NCBI GenBank assembly: GCA_964608595.1
Contig: CAZSOU010000002.1
Location: 1 to 64,000 of the forward strand
Source of the DNA: Oleiagrimonas sp964608595
Lineage (GTDB): Bacteria; Pseudomonadota; Gammaproteobacteria; Xanthomonadales; Rhodanobacteraceae
Length of the DNA: 64,000 nucleotides
Direction of reading: 5' to 3'
The notes under the pieces are model-generated. The model was not told the DNA's origin. It searched no databases and saw only the letters and a program-made list of their open reading frames with translations. This document shows, piece by piece, positions 43,328-52,384 of the stretch; within the stretch, counting starts at the first letter, position 1; each line of letters begins with the position of its first letter. The position numbers and the translations under genes are program-made.

Positions 43328-43485
43328 CATCCGCACCACATGACAATATCGTGTCCGGTCGTCGACAAGCGGGCGGGTGATGGTGCCAGAGGGCTGTCCG
43401 GGGTCATGTGCCCCGCGTAAACCGTACCGTTTCCATGTTTCCACATCGGCGTGGACGACATCGCGCCCGTCTCCATGCCGGGTCG

Positions 43486-44715
43486 TTACATGGTCCGGGT
43501 GGCAACGAGTGGGGCAATGCCGGTTGCGCGACGCGCCGGAAGCAGCACTGCCAGTTGGCCGAGCATCAGGAACATGGCTGTGCCGAGGGGAAGATACGCC
43601 AGTGGCAGGCGTGACAACGCGTAATGATGCATCAGCCATCCGCTGGTGACATAGGCGGCGATCATCCCCAACGCGGTTCCCGTCCCCACCACCAGCAGGT
43701 TCTCGATCTGGAAGGCACGGAAAATATCGCGGCGACGTGCACCCACGGCGCGCCGGATGCCGATCTGTTTCGTGCGCTGTCGCACCCAGTAGCCAGTCAT
43801 CCCCATGATGCCCGCAAGGGTCACGATCAGGACGATGATCGTGACACCCAGGAACAGCCAGACGGCGGCCGTCGCCGGCGCCAACATGCGGGCACGCAGC
43901 GTGGTGAACGTTTCCACCATCGGGGTGGTGCCCGGAAGCCGTTCGCTGCCGAGTTCCCGCTGCAGGGTCGTGCGGATGGATTGGCGCAGGTACGGCGTGT
44001 CGGCATGGTCGCTGGTGCGCACGGCAAACCGGGGAACCGGCCACTGTGCCGGTGTACCGGGGAACAGCATGCTGTCGTCGAGATCGGTACGGTTGTCACC
44101 ACCGATCTGGTTGCGCATCAGGTGGGCGACGATGCCGACCACGGTACGTTGGCTGGGGCCGGCCTGGACAATCTGTCCCAGAGCGGGCCGGTCGGGGAAC
44201 AGACGATCGGCGAGTGCCCGGGAAATGATGGTGACGCCGGGCTGGTGAAAACCCATGCCACTGCCCAAGGTGGTGCGTTTCTCTGCTGCGGTGAAATCGC
44301 GTCCGGCCACCAGGCGCAAGTCCAGCGTCTGCAGCAGGTTGTCGCCCAGGTATATGGATGCGCTCACCGTGGTTTTCCCTTGTGGGCGCCGGATGTTGGC
44401 CAGCATTGTCCCGTGCCCGGTCATGGGAAGCGTGGCCGCGTAGCTCACCGCTTTCACGCCGGGCAGGTGACGCAAGGCGGCTTCTGTCGCATGCAAGCGT
44501 GCAGGTCCCCACGGTTTTCCGCGTGCATACAGTCCGGTAACGACCAGCAAGTGATTCGGGTCGCCGATGCCGTCGGGTGCCGTCAGGGGTGCCAGCTTCT
44601 GTTGCAACCCGGACAGCGCATTGCAGGCGATGGTGCAGGCCAGTGCCACTTGCACCACCACCAGCAACGGCATGGACGGGTGGCGAAACAACGGTTTCAG
44701 GATGTGTCGCATCAT
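43486..44715 (-). CDS. MacB/FtsX-type ABC permease, second of a pair
   Basis: Inner-membrane permease of the type VII (mechanotransmission) ABC family. The 409 residues have one N-terminal helix (LLVVVQVALACTIACNALSG) and a large periplasmic MacB-like core domain (about residues 40-270). A C-terminal FtsX domain with three helices follows (TAAVWLFLGVTIIVLIVTLAGI; IGIRRAVGARRRDIFRAF). ATG 44715 overlaps the stop of the first permease as ATGA. No ATPase gene or ATPase domain is adjacent. Confidence 0.88.
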   Translation of the reverse strand: MMRHILKPLFRHPSMPLLVVVQVALACTIACNALSGLQQKLAPLTAPDGIGDPNHLLVVTGLYARGKPWGPARLHATEAALRHLPGVKAVSYAATLPMTGHGTMLANIRRPQGKTTVSASIYLGDNLLQTLDLRLVAGRDFTAAEKRTTLGSGMGFHQPGVTIISRALADRLFPDRPALGQIVQAGPSQRTVVGIVAHLMRNQIGGDNRTDLDDSMLFPGTPAQWPVPRFAVRTSDHADTPYLRQSIRTTLQRELGSERLPGTTPMVETFTTLRARMLAPATAAVWLFLGVTIIVLIVTLAGIMGMTGYWVRQRTKQIGIRRAVGARRRDIFRAFQIENLLVVGTGTALGMIAAYVTSGWLMHHYALSRLPLAYLPLGTAMFLMLGQLAVLLPARRATGIAPLVATRTM

Positions 44716-46022
44716 GACTCCTTGATCCGCAGTGCCGGCGGCTGGCAGGAGATGCGCCAGGCAGGCCACAGACCGACGACGGTACCGACGACAAGTGAAA
44801 GCATTACCAGGCCGGCAAACACGCCGGGGCTGAAGCGCGCGGCCGCCACATAAGCTGCCGGTTGCTGGTGCACGATCCACATGCCCAACAGGGTCAGCGG
44901 CCATGCGAGCAACCCGCCCGCAAGGCCCAGCAGCGCCGACTCCACCAGGTTCTGCGCGAACAATTGCCGTTTTGTGGCGCCAAGAGCCCGTCGTATGGCC
45001 GCATTCGACTGTCCCTGCAAAAAGCGCGCAGTCAGAAGACCGATCACGTTGGTCATGCACAACACGAGAAACGCCCCGGCCAACCAGGCATCCAGCGAAA
45101 CGTCGTCGGGAACGATGCCATTGATGGCCATCCATGTGCGCGTACGGTAAAGCTGCGCGTGTAATGGATGGACAAAGCGTCCGGCGTCCTGCTGCGCTTC
45201 GGTGTAAGCGTTCAGGTAGTTTGTGTAGCGTTTCACGGCCTGCGGTGTTGGCAGGGCCACCCAGGTTTCCAGCCAGCGACAGTGTTCGACATCTACCGAC
45301 CCGTACATCGTGTTGGCGGCACTGTTGTCGCATTTGCCGGAAACCGCGGGCCCCACACCGGCGGCCAGCGCAGCGCCTGCGGGGATGAATATCTGCAGCG
45401 GCAAGCCGAGCGGACCGCCGCTTGCCTGTTCCACCGTGCTGAACTGCATGCGTGGCTTCCAGGGGGCCGTGACGCCGACGACGCGAAACCGTTGGGTGCC
45501 CAGTCGAACGCTGCGTCCCACCGCATCGGCGGTACCGAACAAGTGCCGGGCCAGCGTCGCATCGATGATGACGACAGGCGCATGCGAATGCAGCTCCTGC
45601 GCCGTCCACGCTCGCCCCGCACGAAGCGGTATGCCCAATACCTGCAAGACCTGTCCGTAGGCCAGGACACCATGGACCCGGTCGCTGGTTTGATTGTCGG
45701 CGCGGCTCACGTACACGGTGGCGGCCGCCAGCGCCACCTGGGCGGATGCGCGCCGCGCATCGACCAGTGCTTTGGCATCACGCAGTTGGAGCCGGCTGTC
45801 CGGCCCTGCGGTGTTTTGGTGGGCACTTGCGTGGGTATTCAGCGCGACCACGTAAATGTGTGCGCTTGTACCCGGTATGGGATCTCCTTCGAATGCGGAA
45901 ACGATCGTCAACGTGGTCATGCATGAAGCGATGCCGATCGCCAGAGTCAGCGCGATCAGGGCGGTGGCAGGCCATTGGGTTCGGCATCGTTGCCAGGCCA
46001 GATGCACGTAGTAGTGGAGCAT
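44712..46022 (-). CDS. MacB/FtsX-type ABC permease, first of a pair
   Basis: 436 residues, same architecture as its neighbour: an N-terminal helix (TALIALTLAIGIASCMTTLTIV), a periplasmic MacB_PCD domain (about residues 45-290) and an FtsX domain with three helices (AFLVLCMTNVIGLLTARFL; AAIRRALGATKRQLFAQNLVE). The pair presumably forms a heterodimer needing an ATPase encoded elsewhere. It sits 162 bases after the TonB_C lipoprotein gene, same strand, so may belong to the BlaI-led block. Confidence 0.88.
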   Translation of the reverse strand: MLHYYVHLAWQRCRTQWPATALIALTLAIGIASCMTTLTIVSAFEGDPIPGTSAHIYVVALNTHASAHQNTAGPDSRLQLRDAKALVDARRASAQVALAAATVYVSRADNQTSDRVHGVLAYGQVLQVLGIPLRAGRAWTAQELHSHAPVVIIDATLARHLFGTADAVGRSVRLGTQRFRVVGVTAPWKPRMQFSTVEQASGGPLGLPLQIFIPAGAALAAGVGPAVSGKCDNSAANTMYGSVDVEHCRWLETWVALPTPQAVKRYTNYLNAYTEAQQDAGRFVHPLHAQLYRTRTWMAINGIVPDDVSLDAWLAGAFLVLCMTNVIGLLTARFLQGQSNAAIRRALGATKRQLFAQNLVESALLGLAGGLLAWPLTLLGMWIVHQQPAAYVAAARFSPGVFAGLVMLSLVVGTVVGLWPAWRISCQPPALRIKES

Positions 46023-46184
46023 GGGCGCTTTCCCCTTTTTTCGGGAACGTCACGAAGCCATTGCCGGCATCGCGCAAGCCATTGCGGTCGCTGCGACGCA
46101 TTGGATTTTTGCGGTGGTGGCGATGATTCGAGGTTGGTGTGCCATCCATGTGTCACCCGACGTCGCCGCGACGGGTTCAGGGCC

Positions 46185-46763
46185 TTACCGATGTTTGCGA
46201 CTGGATGTCACGGGCTTGCCGTCGACCACATCGAAGCGGAACTTGAACCACATGCTGAAGGGTTTCGGCGCCACGATGATCCGCGCGGGTGCATCGCTTC
46301 GAGGGATCCTGGTGGTGAATTTCATGGGTGAAAACCGCCATTGCGTGGCGGCATCGCGGACGGCTTGTTCGAAGGCCTGGCGGTGAGGGGACCGGCTGTC
46401 GTTGTGGCTGATGTAGACGGCAGTGACGCGACCGATCTTGTTCACCGACAACCGCGCCACGACGACCACCGGTGGCAAGTCGCGGGTCACCAGCGCCGGT
46501 GGATAGACCGGTTCGGGGTTGTGCCGCAGCGCCGGCCTGGTCCAGCTTTGGCCCGGCGTCAGTTTGTAGTGCTGCATGCCTTCGGGGTCGGCCATGCGTT
46601 CATGGTGTGCCCGCCCCGCATAACGGTGGTCGACGGGTTTTTGCATGGCGGTCGTGCAACCGGACATGACGATCGCAAGCGTGCATGACAGCACCACGAG
46701 TATCCGGTTGTTCAAGGGAGGTAAATGTCGACAGAACGTGTGATGACGGGGAGGATGTTTCAT
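46185..46763 (-). CDS. Lipoprotein with TonB C-terminal-like domain
   Basis: 192 residues. A basic N-terminus and hydrophobic run end in lipobox VMSGC, so it is exported and lipidated. The C-terminal half shows the TonB_C pattern (PEPVYPPALVTRDLPPVVVVARLSVNKIGRVTAVYISHND, then QAVRDAATQWRFSPMKF). It lacks the membrane helix and proline-rich spacer of TonB, so it cannot transmit ExbB/D energy in the usual way. ATG 46763 is 37 bases downstream of the M56 gene on the same strand. Confidence 0.82.
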   Translation of the reverse strand: MKHPPRHHTFCRHLPPLNNRILVVLSCTLAIVMSGCTTAMQKPVDHRYAGRAHHERMADPEGMQHYKLTPGQSWTRPALRHNPEPVYPPALVTRDLPPVVVVARLSVNKIGRVTAVYISHNDSRSPHRQAFEQAVRDAATQWRFSPMKFTTRIPRSDAPARIIVAPKPFSMWFKFRFDVVDGKPVTSSRKHR

Positions 46764-46799
46764 GTCGGCTCCAGAACCTTCCAATGTCGTCGACGGGAA

Positions 46800-48353
46800 T
46801 CAGCTGGAGGTCCTGATCGTTTTTTCGCGTCGTGCGGCTTTTTCATGATCCAGACGAAACGTCACGTGCCGACGTACCCAGCCGGCGTGCGGCTTGCCGT
46901 TGGAGGTGGGCGGGGCGAGCGTCCAATGCATGGCGCCCCGGGCGGCGGCCTTGTCGAGTGAAGCGTAGCCGGACGACTTTTCGATTTTCGCTTCGGAAGG
47001 CTTGCCGTTGGCGTCGACATGTATGAGCAGAACCACGGTGCCCTCGTGCCGTTGTTGCATGGCTTTCTTCGGAAAATGGGGCCAGTGCTCCGTGTGCGCC
47101 GTGCTGTCGCCTGCCGGAGCGTTTTCGTCGAGACTGAAAGTGACCGGTACTTTCGCCCAGCCTTTGGCCGGTTTTCCGTTCACCATGCGTGGATGGAACC
47201 GCCAGTTCATGGCGGCGTCGATCGCCGCTTGATCCAGTGACCCGTAACCCGACGATTGCGCGACCTCGGTTTTCGACGGATGGCCATCGGGCTGAACCAG
47301 GATTTTCAGGACGACCGTGCCTTCTTGCTTGTTTTCAATGGCCTCTTTCGGATAGCGCGGCGGATACCTTTGCTTGAAAGCCATGTCCACCGACGGCTGA
47401 TCGGCTTGCGGGCTCGTCGTGGACGTCGCCTGCCTGGTCGCGCCGGCGACGCCGGGCAACGCCGCCTGTGCCGCGAAGGCCGCTCCGGCCAGCAGCAGAA
47501 CAAGCCCGACGTAGCCGACAGTCTGGCGCAGGCGGGAAATTCGGTATTGTTGAATCATGATCAGTCGTTCCTTGAGTTGCGGTTTGGACAGCCATGGATT
47601 CATGGCCGGCAGGGCCTCGGCAGTCGTGTTGCTGCCGATGAGGGTACGGGCGTAGCGGGCAATCGCGCTCGGCTCGCGGCGCAATACGGCGGCATCACAA
47701 GCCAGCTCCTGATCCAGGTGAAAACAGGACATGGCGAGCCAGGCGGGAGGAAAGAACCACAGTGCGGCCAGGACCAGTTCGGCCAGCAGCGACCACAGCG
47801 GATCGCCGCGACGCAGGTGGGCGAATTCGTGAGCCAATACCTGCGTGCGTGCCTCGGCATCGAAGCGATCGGTGAAATCGGCGGGCAACAACACATGGCA
47901 GGGAGTGCCGAAGAGCACGGCGGGGCCGGCCGGGTGCAAGCGCAGGCGTCGGACGTTTCGACGGGCCACGTCTGATGCGAGCGCTCGACGCATGCTCATG
48001 GTCAGCGGGCGTGACGTCCGCATGACGCGCAGATAACAAATTGCCAGGCGCAGCAACATCAGGCCGCAACCGCCAAGCCACAGGCAAAGCCATGGAGACA
48101 CAGGCGCGGCTGCCGTCTGTGCGGGCGTGGTCGGCGCAACCCACAAAGCCGGCAACGTCGGCGGCGAGAACGCGCTCATCGGCGTGAGGATCATCGTCGG
48201 CAGCCACGGCACGATGGCCAGAAGACACGGCAGCGCCCACACGCAGAACGCGGGGCACGGTCCGGCAAGGCGACGCAAAGGGCGGCGCAACAACCAGGCC
48301 AGCAGCACGCCGACACAGGCCAGCACGACCGATTGGAACAACGAGTGCATCAT
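46800..48353 (-). CDS. M56 (BlaR1-type) metallopeptidase with two TonB C-terminal domains
   Basis: Membrane zinc peptidase that in known pairs cleaves or inactivates the BlaI-type repressor. The 517 residues have four N-terminal helices, zinc motif HEFAH (175-179) with the third ligand in DQELACD (about 214-220), and a fifth helix near 285-310. Two consecutive TonB_C-like repeats follow in the periplasmic tail (about 327-395, RYPKEAIENKQEGTVVLKIL; about 425-500, HFPKKAMQQRHEGTVVLLIH). A penicillin-binding sensor domain is absent. ATG 48353 overlaps the blaI-like stop (ATGA). Confidence 0.93.
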   Translation of the reverse strand: MMHSLFQSVVLACVGVLLAWLLRRPLRRLAGPCPAFCVWALPCLLAIVPWLPTMILTPMSAFSPPTLPALWVAPTTPAQTAAAPVSPWLCLWLGGCGLMLLRLAICYLRVMRTSRPLTMSMRRALASDVARRNVRRLRLHPAGPAVLFGTPCHVLLPADFTDRFDAEARTQVLAHEFAHLRRGDPLWSLLAELVLAALWFFPPAWLAMSCFHLDQELACDAAVLRREPSAIARYARTLIGSNTTAEALPAMNPWLSKPQLKERLIMIQQYRISRLRQTVGYVGLVLLLAGAAFAAQAALPGVAGATRQATSTTSPQADQPSVDMAFKQRYPPRYPKEAIENKQEGTVVLKILVQPDGHPSKTEVAQSSGYGSLDQAAIDAAMNWRFHPRMVNGKPAKGWAKVPVTFSLDENAPAGDSTAHTEHWPHFPKKAMQQRHEGTVVLLIHVDANGKPSEAKIEKSSGYASLDKAAARGAMHWTLAPPTSNGKPHAGWVRRHVTFRLDHEKAARREKTIRTSS

Positions 48354-48733
48354 GATTTGTCCCCGTGTTTGCGTTCAATGGCGTCCATCAGTTGACGCAG
48401 TTCGCGGATGTCCTTGTCGGAGAGTTTTTCATGCCGGCTGAAGTGCGCCAGCATCGGCGCCAGGCGACCATCGAACGCGCGGTCGAGCAGACTGCGGCTT
48501 TCCTCGGCTTGCCAGTCCTCGCGTCGCAACAACGGGCTGTACAGATAACGACGACCGTCGCGGCGCGCCTCGATGGCGTTTTTGCGCAGCAGACGGTTGA
48601 GCAGGGTCTTGATGGTTTTTTCCTGCCAGTCGGTTTGATCGGCCAGCGCCTGAATGATGGCGTCGGCGCTCAGAGGCGCGTTTTGCCACAGGACCTGCAT
48701 GACGCGGCTTTCGGCTTCGCTGATGTTGGGCAT
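48350..48733 (-). CDS. BlaI/MecI/CopY-family repressor
   Basis: Winged-helix repressor, 127 residues: ISEAESRVMQVLWQNAPLSADAII is the DNA-binding start, WQEKTIKTLLNRLLRKNAI the recognition helix region, and RRYLYSPLL the wing. The C-terminal part (SLLDRAFDGRLAPMLAHFSRHEKLS) is the dimerisation domain and contains the usual cleavage zone. ATG 48733 was chosen as the family start. Overlaps the M56 gene and is preceded by two operator-like dyads. Confidence 0.93.
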   Translation of the reverse strand: MPNISEAESRVMQVLWQNAPLSADAIIQALADQTDWQEKTIKTLLNRLLRKNAIEARRDGRRYLYSPLLRREDWQAEESRSLLDRAFDGRLAPMLAHFSRHEKLSDKDIRELRQLMDAIERKHGDKS

Positions 48734-48737
48734 GTCG

Positions 48738-48751
48738 ATTACATTTGTAAT
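48738..48751 (-). promoter_or_regulatory. BlaI-type operator, proximal
   Basis: Dyad ATTACA-TT-TGTAAT, matching the TACA/TGTA core of BlaI/MecI operators, four bases ahead of the repressor's start codon. Confidence 0.75.
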
Positions 48752-48764
48752 TTGTGTGGTCAAG

Positions 48765-48778
48765 ATTACACGTGTAAT
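48765..48778 (-). promoter_or_regulatory. BlaI-type operator, distal
   Basis: Perfect 14-base palindrome ATTACACGTGTAAT, 27 bases centre to centre from the proximal dyad. Two sites of this kind fit the autorepression of blaI-blaR units. Confidence 0.8.
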
Positions 48779-48790
48779 TGTTCGTGTCAA
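48769..48790 (-). promoter_or_regulatory. Candidate promoter of the BlaI-led unit
   Basis: Minus strand shows a perfect -35 TTGACA (48785-48790), and a weak -10 (TAATCT) lies 16 bases on. The distal operator fills most of the spacer. Confidence 0.45.
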
Positions 48791-48886
48791 GCAGTGGTCG
48801 TCGAAGGAGGCGCCGGGGGCTGGGGGATCAAAGCCTTCGAGCGGGTGGTGAAATTGCCGATGCGACGCAGAGATCGGGGCCGCCGG

Positions 48887-49186
48887 TCACGCGCCGGAGC
48901 TGCCCACCAGCGTCAGCTTTGGACGCTCGTGGGCGACGGGCACGGGCTCGGGTGACATCGCATGTTCGAGTTCGACTTCGAAGCAATCGGCACGCAGGCG
49001 TGCGGCGTTGATCAGGCTTTCAGGCAGACTGTCCGCATCCAGCATCTGCTTGGCAAGTGCGCGCTGGTGGCCGTCGAAGCGTGGATCGCGTGCGGCTTCG
49101 TCGATGATGCAGGCCAGGACGCCGAGCCAGCTCGAATCGGGCGAGCGCAGCGCGAGCATGATTTCCGAACGAATGCCTGGTTTCAT
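48887..49186 (-). CDS. Small hypothetical protein
   Basis: 99 residues, mostly helical and acidic (SSWLGVLACIIDEAARDPRF, then QMLDADSLPESLINAARLRA), ending in a loose proline-rich tail. No known domain recognised and no membrane segment. Orientation matches the BlaI block, but the promoter of that block lies downstream of it, so it is a separate unit. Divergent from the methyltransferase. Confidence 0.55.
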   Translation of the reverse strand: MKPGIRSEIMLALRSPDSSWLGVLACIIDEAARDPRFDGHQRALAKQMLDADSLPESLINAARLRADCFEVELEHAMSPEPVPVAHERPKLTLVGSSGA

Positions 49187-49372
49187 GGCCTGAGCCTTTG
49201 CGAACTACCGGAAAGGAAGCAGGAATGGTGCCAATACGGCGCGCGAGTTCACGGTTTGCAATGCACGGATCAATCGCTTAGGTTGCATTCATTGCCACGA
49301 CCATCTGCCGCCGCGTATTGCACAGGCATTCGTGGCGGCCTGCATGCATGCGCGATCCACTTCGGGAGCGCC

Positions 49373-50143
49373 GTGAAGCCGCATCGCTACCGCATCCGCT
49401 TTCCCAGCGACAACCTGGCTCGCGTCGAGCAGGGGGCGGCCTGGTTCCACATTGTCGAAGACGGTCGCGAAGAGCGGATCGGGTTTCACGATTACGCGGC
49501 GATCTACGCGCATCCCGGTCTCTACGAACAGCTGTTCCACGATCGTCTGAAGTGCACATCGCCGCGCAAGCTGAGTGCGCTGCTGCGCGACGTGGCAAGC
49601 GGTGGCGGTGGTGATCCGACCCGGCTTCGGGTGCTGGATGTGGGCGCCGGCAATGGCATGGTCGGCGAGCTTCTGGTCGAGCAGGGCGTGGCGCGCGTCG
49701 TCGGGGTCGACATCATTCCCGAAGCCGGTGAAGCGTGCTGGCGCGACCGGCCGGGTGCCTACGACGATTATTACGTGGTGGATCTGACGCATCCGGAGCC
49801 GGAGATACAGGCGGATTTGCACGACTGGCGTTTTGATGCCATGACCATGGTCGCCGCACTGGGTTTCGGCGATATTCCGGTGCCGGCTTTTGCGGCGGCC
49901 TGGAACCTGATCGCCGAACACGGCTGGGTGGCCTTCAACATCAAGGAAAGCTTTCTCGACAGCACCGACACCAGCGGCTTCTCGCGCCTGATCAAACGCC
50001 TGATCCACAACGATTACCTCAAACTGCATCATTTGGAGCGTTATCGTCACCGTCTGTCCATCGAAGGCGAGCAGCTGCATTATTACGCCGTGATCGGACA
50101 CAAACGTCGGCAAATCGACGATGCCTGCCTCGCGGACATCTGA
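49373..50143 (+). CDS. SAM-dependent methyltransferase next to an ABC importer
   Basis: 256 residues with class I motifs: LRVLDVGAGNGMVGELLVEQ (motif I, near residue 85), VVGVDIIPEAGE (motif II) and DAMTMVAALGFGDIP (motif IV). The N-terminal ~75 residues (ARVEQGAAWFHI, then IYAHPGLYEQLFHDRL) resemble class I methyltransferases with a TPR-type partner, but no known substrate follows. GTG 49373 has GGGAG just ahead. Its last 23 bases overlap the ABC ATPase gene, so the two are translated together. Confidence 0.85.
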   Translation: MKPHRYRIRFPSDNLARVEQGAAWFHIVEDGREERIGFHDYAAIYAHPGLYEQLFHDRLKCTSPRKLSALLRDVASGGGGDPTRLRVLDVGAGNGMVGELLVEQGVARVVGVDIIPEAGEACWRDRPGAYDDYYVVDLTHPEPEIQADLHDWRFDAMTMVAALGFGDIPVPAFAAAWNLIAEHGWVAFNIKESFLDSTDTSGFSRLIKRLIHNDYLKLHHLERYRHRLSIEGEQLHYYAVIGHKRRQIDDACLADI

Positions 50144-50885
50144 GCCGGCGTTCGCGCTTGAAAACGCCACCCGTGCATGGGGCGACGTTCGTGCCGTGGA
50201 CCGGGTCACGCTCGATTTCGCACGTGGTGAAACCGCGGTATTGATCGGCAGCAGCGGGTCGGGCAAATCGACCGTTCTGCGGTTGTTGATCGGACTGGAG
50301 TGGCCGGACGATGGCGTGGTCCGGCGTCATGGCAAGCCGCTGCAGCGAGGCGGGCTGCTCGCGTTGCGCAGGCAGGTGGGCTACGTGATTCAGGAGGGCG
50401 GTCTGTTTCCCCACTTGACCGTGTACGGCAATCTCGCGTTGTTGCCGCGCCACGTCGGCTGGACATCCGCGCGCATACGCGCACGTGCCGGGGAACTGGC
50501 GGCATTGACGCACCTTGACGAGGCACTGCTTGCACGCTTCCCGGCCGAATTGTCCGGTGGTCAGCGCCAGCGCGTGGCATTGATGCGTGCGTTGATGCCG
50601 GACCCGGACACATTGCTGCTGGATGAGCCGCTGGGGGCACTCGATCCGTTGGTGCGCCATGAACTGCAGGATGAGTTGCGAGACATTTTCCGACGGCTGG
50701 GCAAGACCGTCATTCTGGTGACGCACGACATGGCCGAAGCGGCATTTTTCAGTCGGCGGCTGATACTGATGCGTGCCGGTCGCGTGGTGCAGGATGGCAG
50801 TCTGGACGACTTCCGCGAGGCGCCGGCCGATGCTTTCGTGCAACGTTTTCTCGATGCGCATCGCGATTTGCCGGGGGCGCACTGA
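50121..50885 (+). CDS. ABC importer ATPase (osmoprotectant/OpuCA-YehX type)
   Basis: ATP-binding subunit. 254 residues with Walker A GSSGSGKS, Q-loop in VGYVIQEGGLFPHLTV, signature LSGGQRQRVALMRALM, Walker B LLLDEPLGALDPL and switch VTHDMAEA. The VIQEGGLFPHLTV wording is typical of glycine-betaine/choline ATPases. No C-terminal CBS domains are present, unlike OpuCA. Start ATG 50121 overlaps the methyltransferase; the stop overlaps the next gene by one base (TGATG). Confidence 0.92.
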   Translation: MPASRTSEPAFALENATRAWGDVRAVDRVTLDFARGETAVLIGSSGSGKSTVLRLLIGLEWPDDGVVRRHGKPLQRGGLLALRRQVGYVIQEGGLFPHLTVYGNLALLPRHVGWTSARIRARAGELAALTHLDEALLARFPAELSGGQRQRVALMRALMPDPDTLLLDEPLGALDPLVRHELQDELRDIFRRLGKTVILVTHDMAEAAFFSRRLILMRAGRVVQDGSLDDFREAPADAFVQRFLDAHRDLPGAH

Positions 50886-52375
50886 TGATGCGTCTGTGGC
50901 TGTTCGGTCTGTGCCTGTTGTGGCCGCTGGCCGTGCAGTCGGCGGCCGAGTCTCCGCAAACGGTCGTGATCGGCTCCAAGAATTTCACCGAGTCGGTCGT
51001 GCTGGGCGCCATCGCCCGGCTCGAGGCGGACGGGGACGGTCTGGTCGCGCAACACAAGCGCAGCATGGGCGGCACGCGCATTTTATGGCGCGCGTTGCGC
51101 GAGGGCGATATCGACGTGTATGCCGAGTACACCGGAACCATCACCCACGAGCTGCTGCCGAACGTGTCGCCCGATGTCGGGGTCCGGGTGTTGCGGCAAC
51201 ACCTGAAAAAACTCGGTATCGGCATTACCGATCCACTCGGTTTCAACAACACTTACGCGCTGGGCATGCTGGCCGATCGCGCGCGCAGGGAACATATCGA
51301 TCGCATTTCCGACCTGGCGGATCATCCGCGGCTGGATCTGGCGTTTTCCAACGAATTCATGCAGCGCGACGATGGCTGGCCGGGCTTGAAGAAGACGTAC
51401 CGTCTGCCCCAGCACGCACGCGGCATGGATCACGCACTTGCCTATCGCGCGCTGGCATCGGGCGCCATCGATGTCACCGACCTGTACAGCACCGATGCCG
51501 AAATCGCCTATTACCACTTGCGCGTGCTCACCGACGACAAACACTATTTCCCGCGTTACGACGCGGTGTACCTGTATCGACTGGATCTGCAGAAACGTGC
51601 GCCGGCGTTCGTCGCCTCATTGAAAGGACTGGCCGGAACCATCAGCGCCAGGGACATGCGCGGCATGAACAAGGCCGTCAAGATTGATGGCGAAAGCGAA
51701 GCCGCGGCCGCGGCGGCTTTTCTCGGCGTCGAGCCGGTGCATGCCGACGCACGTTTCTGGACGTCGCTGTGGCATTACACGCTGCAGCACCTGGTGCTGG
51801 TGGGCATTTCGCTTTCGCTGGCACTGCTGCTGGCGGTGCCGCTGGGCATTCTTGCCGCGCGGTTGCAACGGCTGGGACAGCTGGTGCTGGGGTTGACGGG
51901 CATCCTGCAAACAGTGCCGTCACTGGCGATGTTCGTGTTCATGATCCCCATCTTCGGTATCGGTGCGGAACCGGCCATTGCGGCGCTGTTTCTATACAGT
52001 CTGCTGCCGATCGTGCGCAACACCCATGCCGGGCTCACCGGGATCGAGCCGTCGTTGCTGGAATCGGCCGCAGCGCTCGGCTTGCCGCATCGCGTGCGGC
52101 TGTGGCGCGTGGAATTGCCATTGGCGTTGCGCTCGATCCTGGCCGGTGTGAAGATTGCCGCGGTGATCAACGTCGGTACCGCCACGCTGGGCGCGTTGAT
52201 CGGTGCCGGCGGGTACGGTCAGCCGATTCTCACCGGCATTCGTCTGGACGACATCGGTCTGATTCTCGAAGGCGCGATTCCGGCAGCCATCCTCGCCTTG
52301 CTGGTGCAGGGCGTGTTCGAGCTCATCGAGCGCGTGTTGACGCCACGTGGTTTGCGCTTGCGCGCCAGGGCTTAG
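50885..52375 (+). CDS. Fused substrate-binding protein and permease of a quaternary-amine-type ABC importer
   Basis: 496 residues. N-terminal signal or anchor helix (MMRLWLFGLCLLWPLAVQSA), then an OpuAC/ProX-like binding domain at about residues 25-280 (VVIGSKNFTESVVLGAIARLEA; YAEYTGTI; LGFNNTYALGML). A BetaW/OpuCB-type permease follows at about residues 290-485 (GILQTVPSLAMFVFMIPIFGIG; ESAAALGLPHRVRLWRVELPLALRSILAGV, the EAA loop). In most fusions of this kind (for example EgtU) the permease comes first. Ligand may be betaine, choline, carnitine or ergothioneine; it cannot be read here. Confidence 0.92.
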   Translation: MMRLWLFGLCLLWPLAVQSAAESPQTVVIGSKNFTESVVLGAIARLEADGDGLVAQHKRSMGGTRILWRALREGDIDVYAEYTGTITHELLPNVSPDVGVRVLRQHLKKLGIGITDPLGFNNTYALGMLADRARREHIDRISDLADHPRLDLAFSNEFMQRDDGWPGLKKTYRLPQHARGMDHALAYRALASGAIDVTDLYSTDAEIAYYHLRVLTDDKHYFPRYDAVYLYRLDLQKRAPAFVASLKGLAGTISARDMRGMNKAVKIDGESEAAAAAAFLGVEPVHADARFWTSLWHYTLQHLVLVGISLSLALLLAVPLGILAARLQRLGQLVLGLTGILQTVPSLAMFVFMIPIFGIGAEPAIAALFLYSLLPIVRNTHAGLTGIEPSLLESAAALGLPHRVRLWRVELPLALRSILAGVKIAAVINVGTATLGALIGAGGYGQPILTGIRLDDIGLILEGAIPAAILALLVQGVFELIERVLTPRGLRLRARA

Positions 52376-52384
52376 AATAGGCGG

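Noticed and set aside
44716..45609. Upstream extension of the second MacB-type permease to 45609
   Set aside because: The extra ~298 codons are the wrong frame of the first permease; the real start is the ATGA-coupled ATG 44715.
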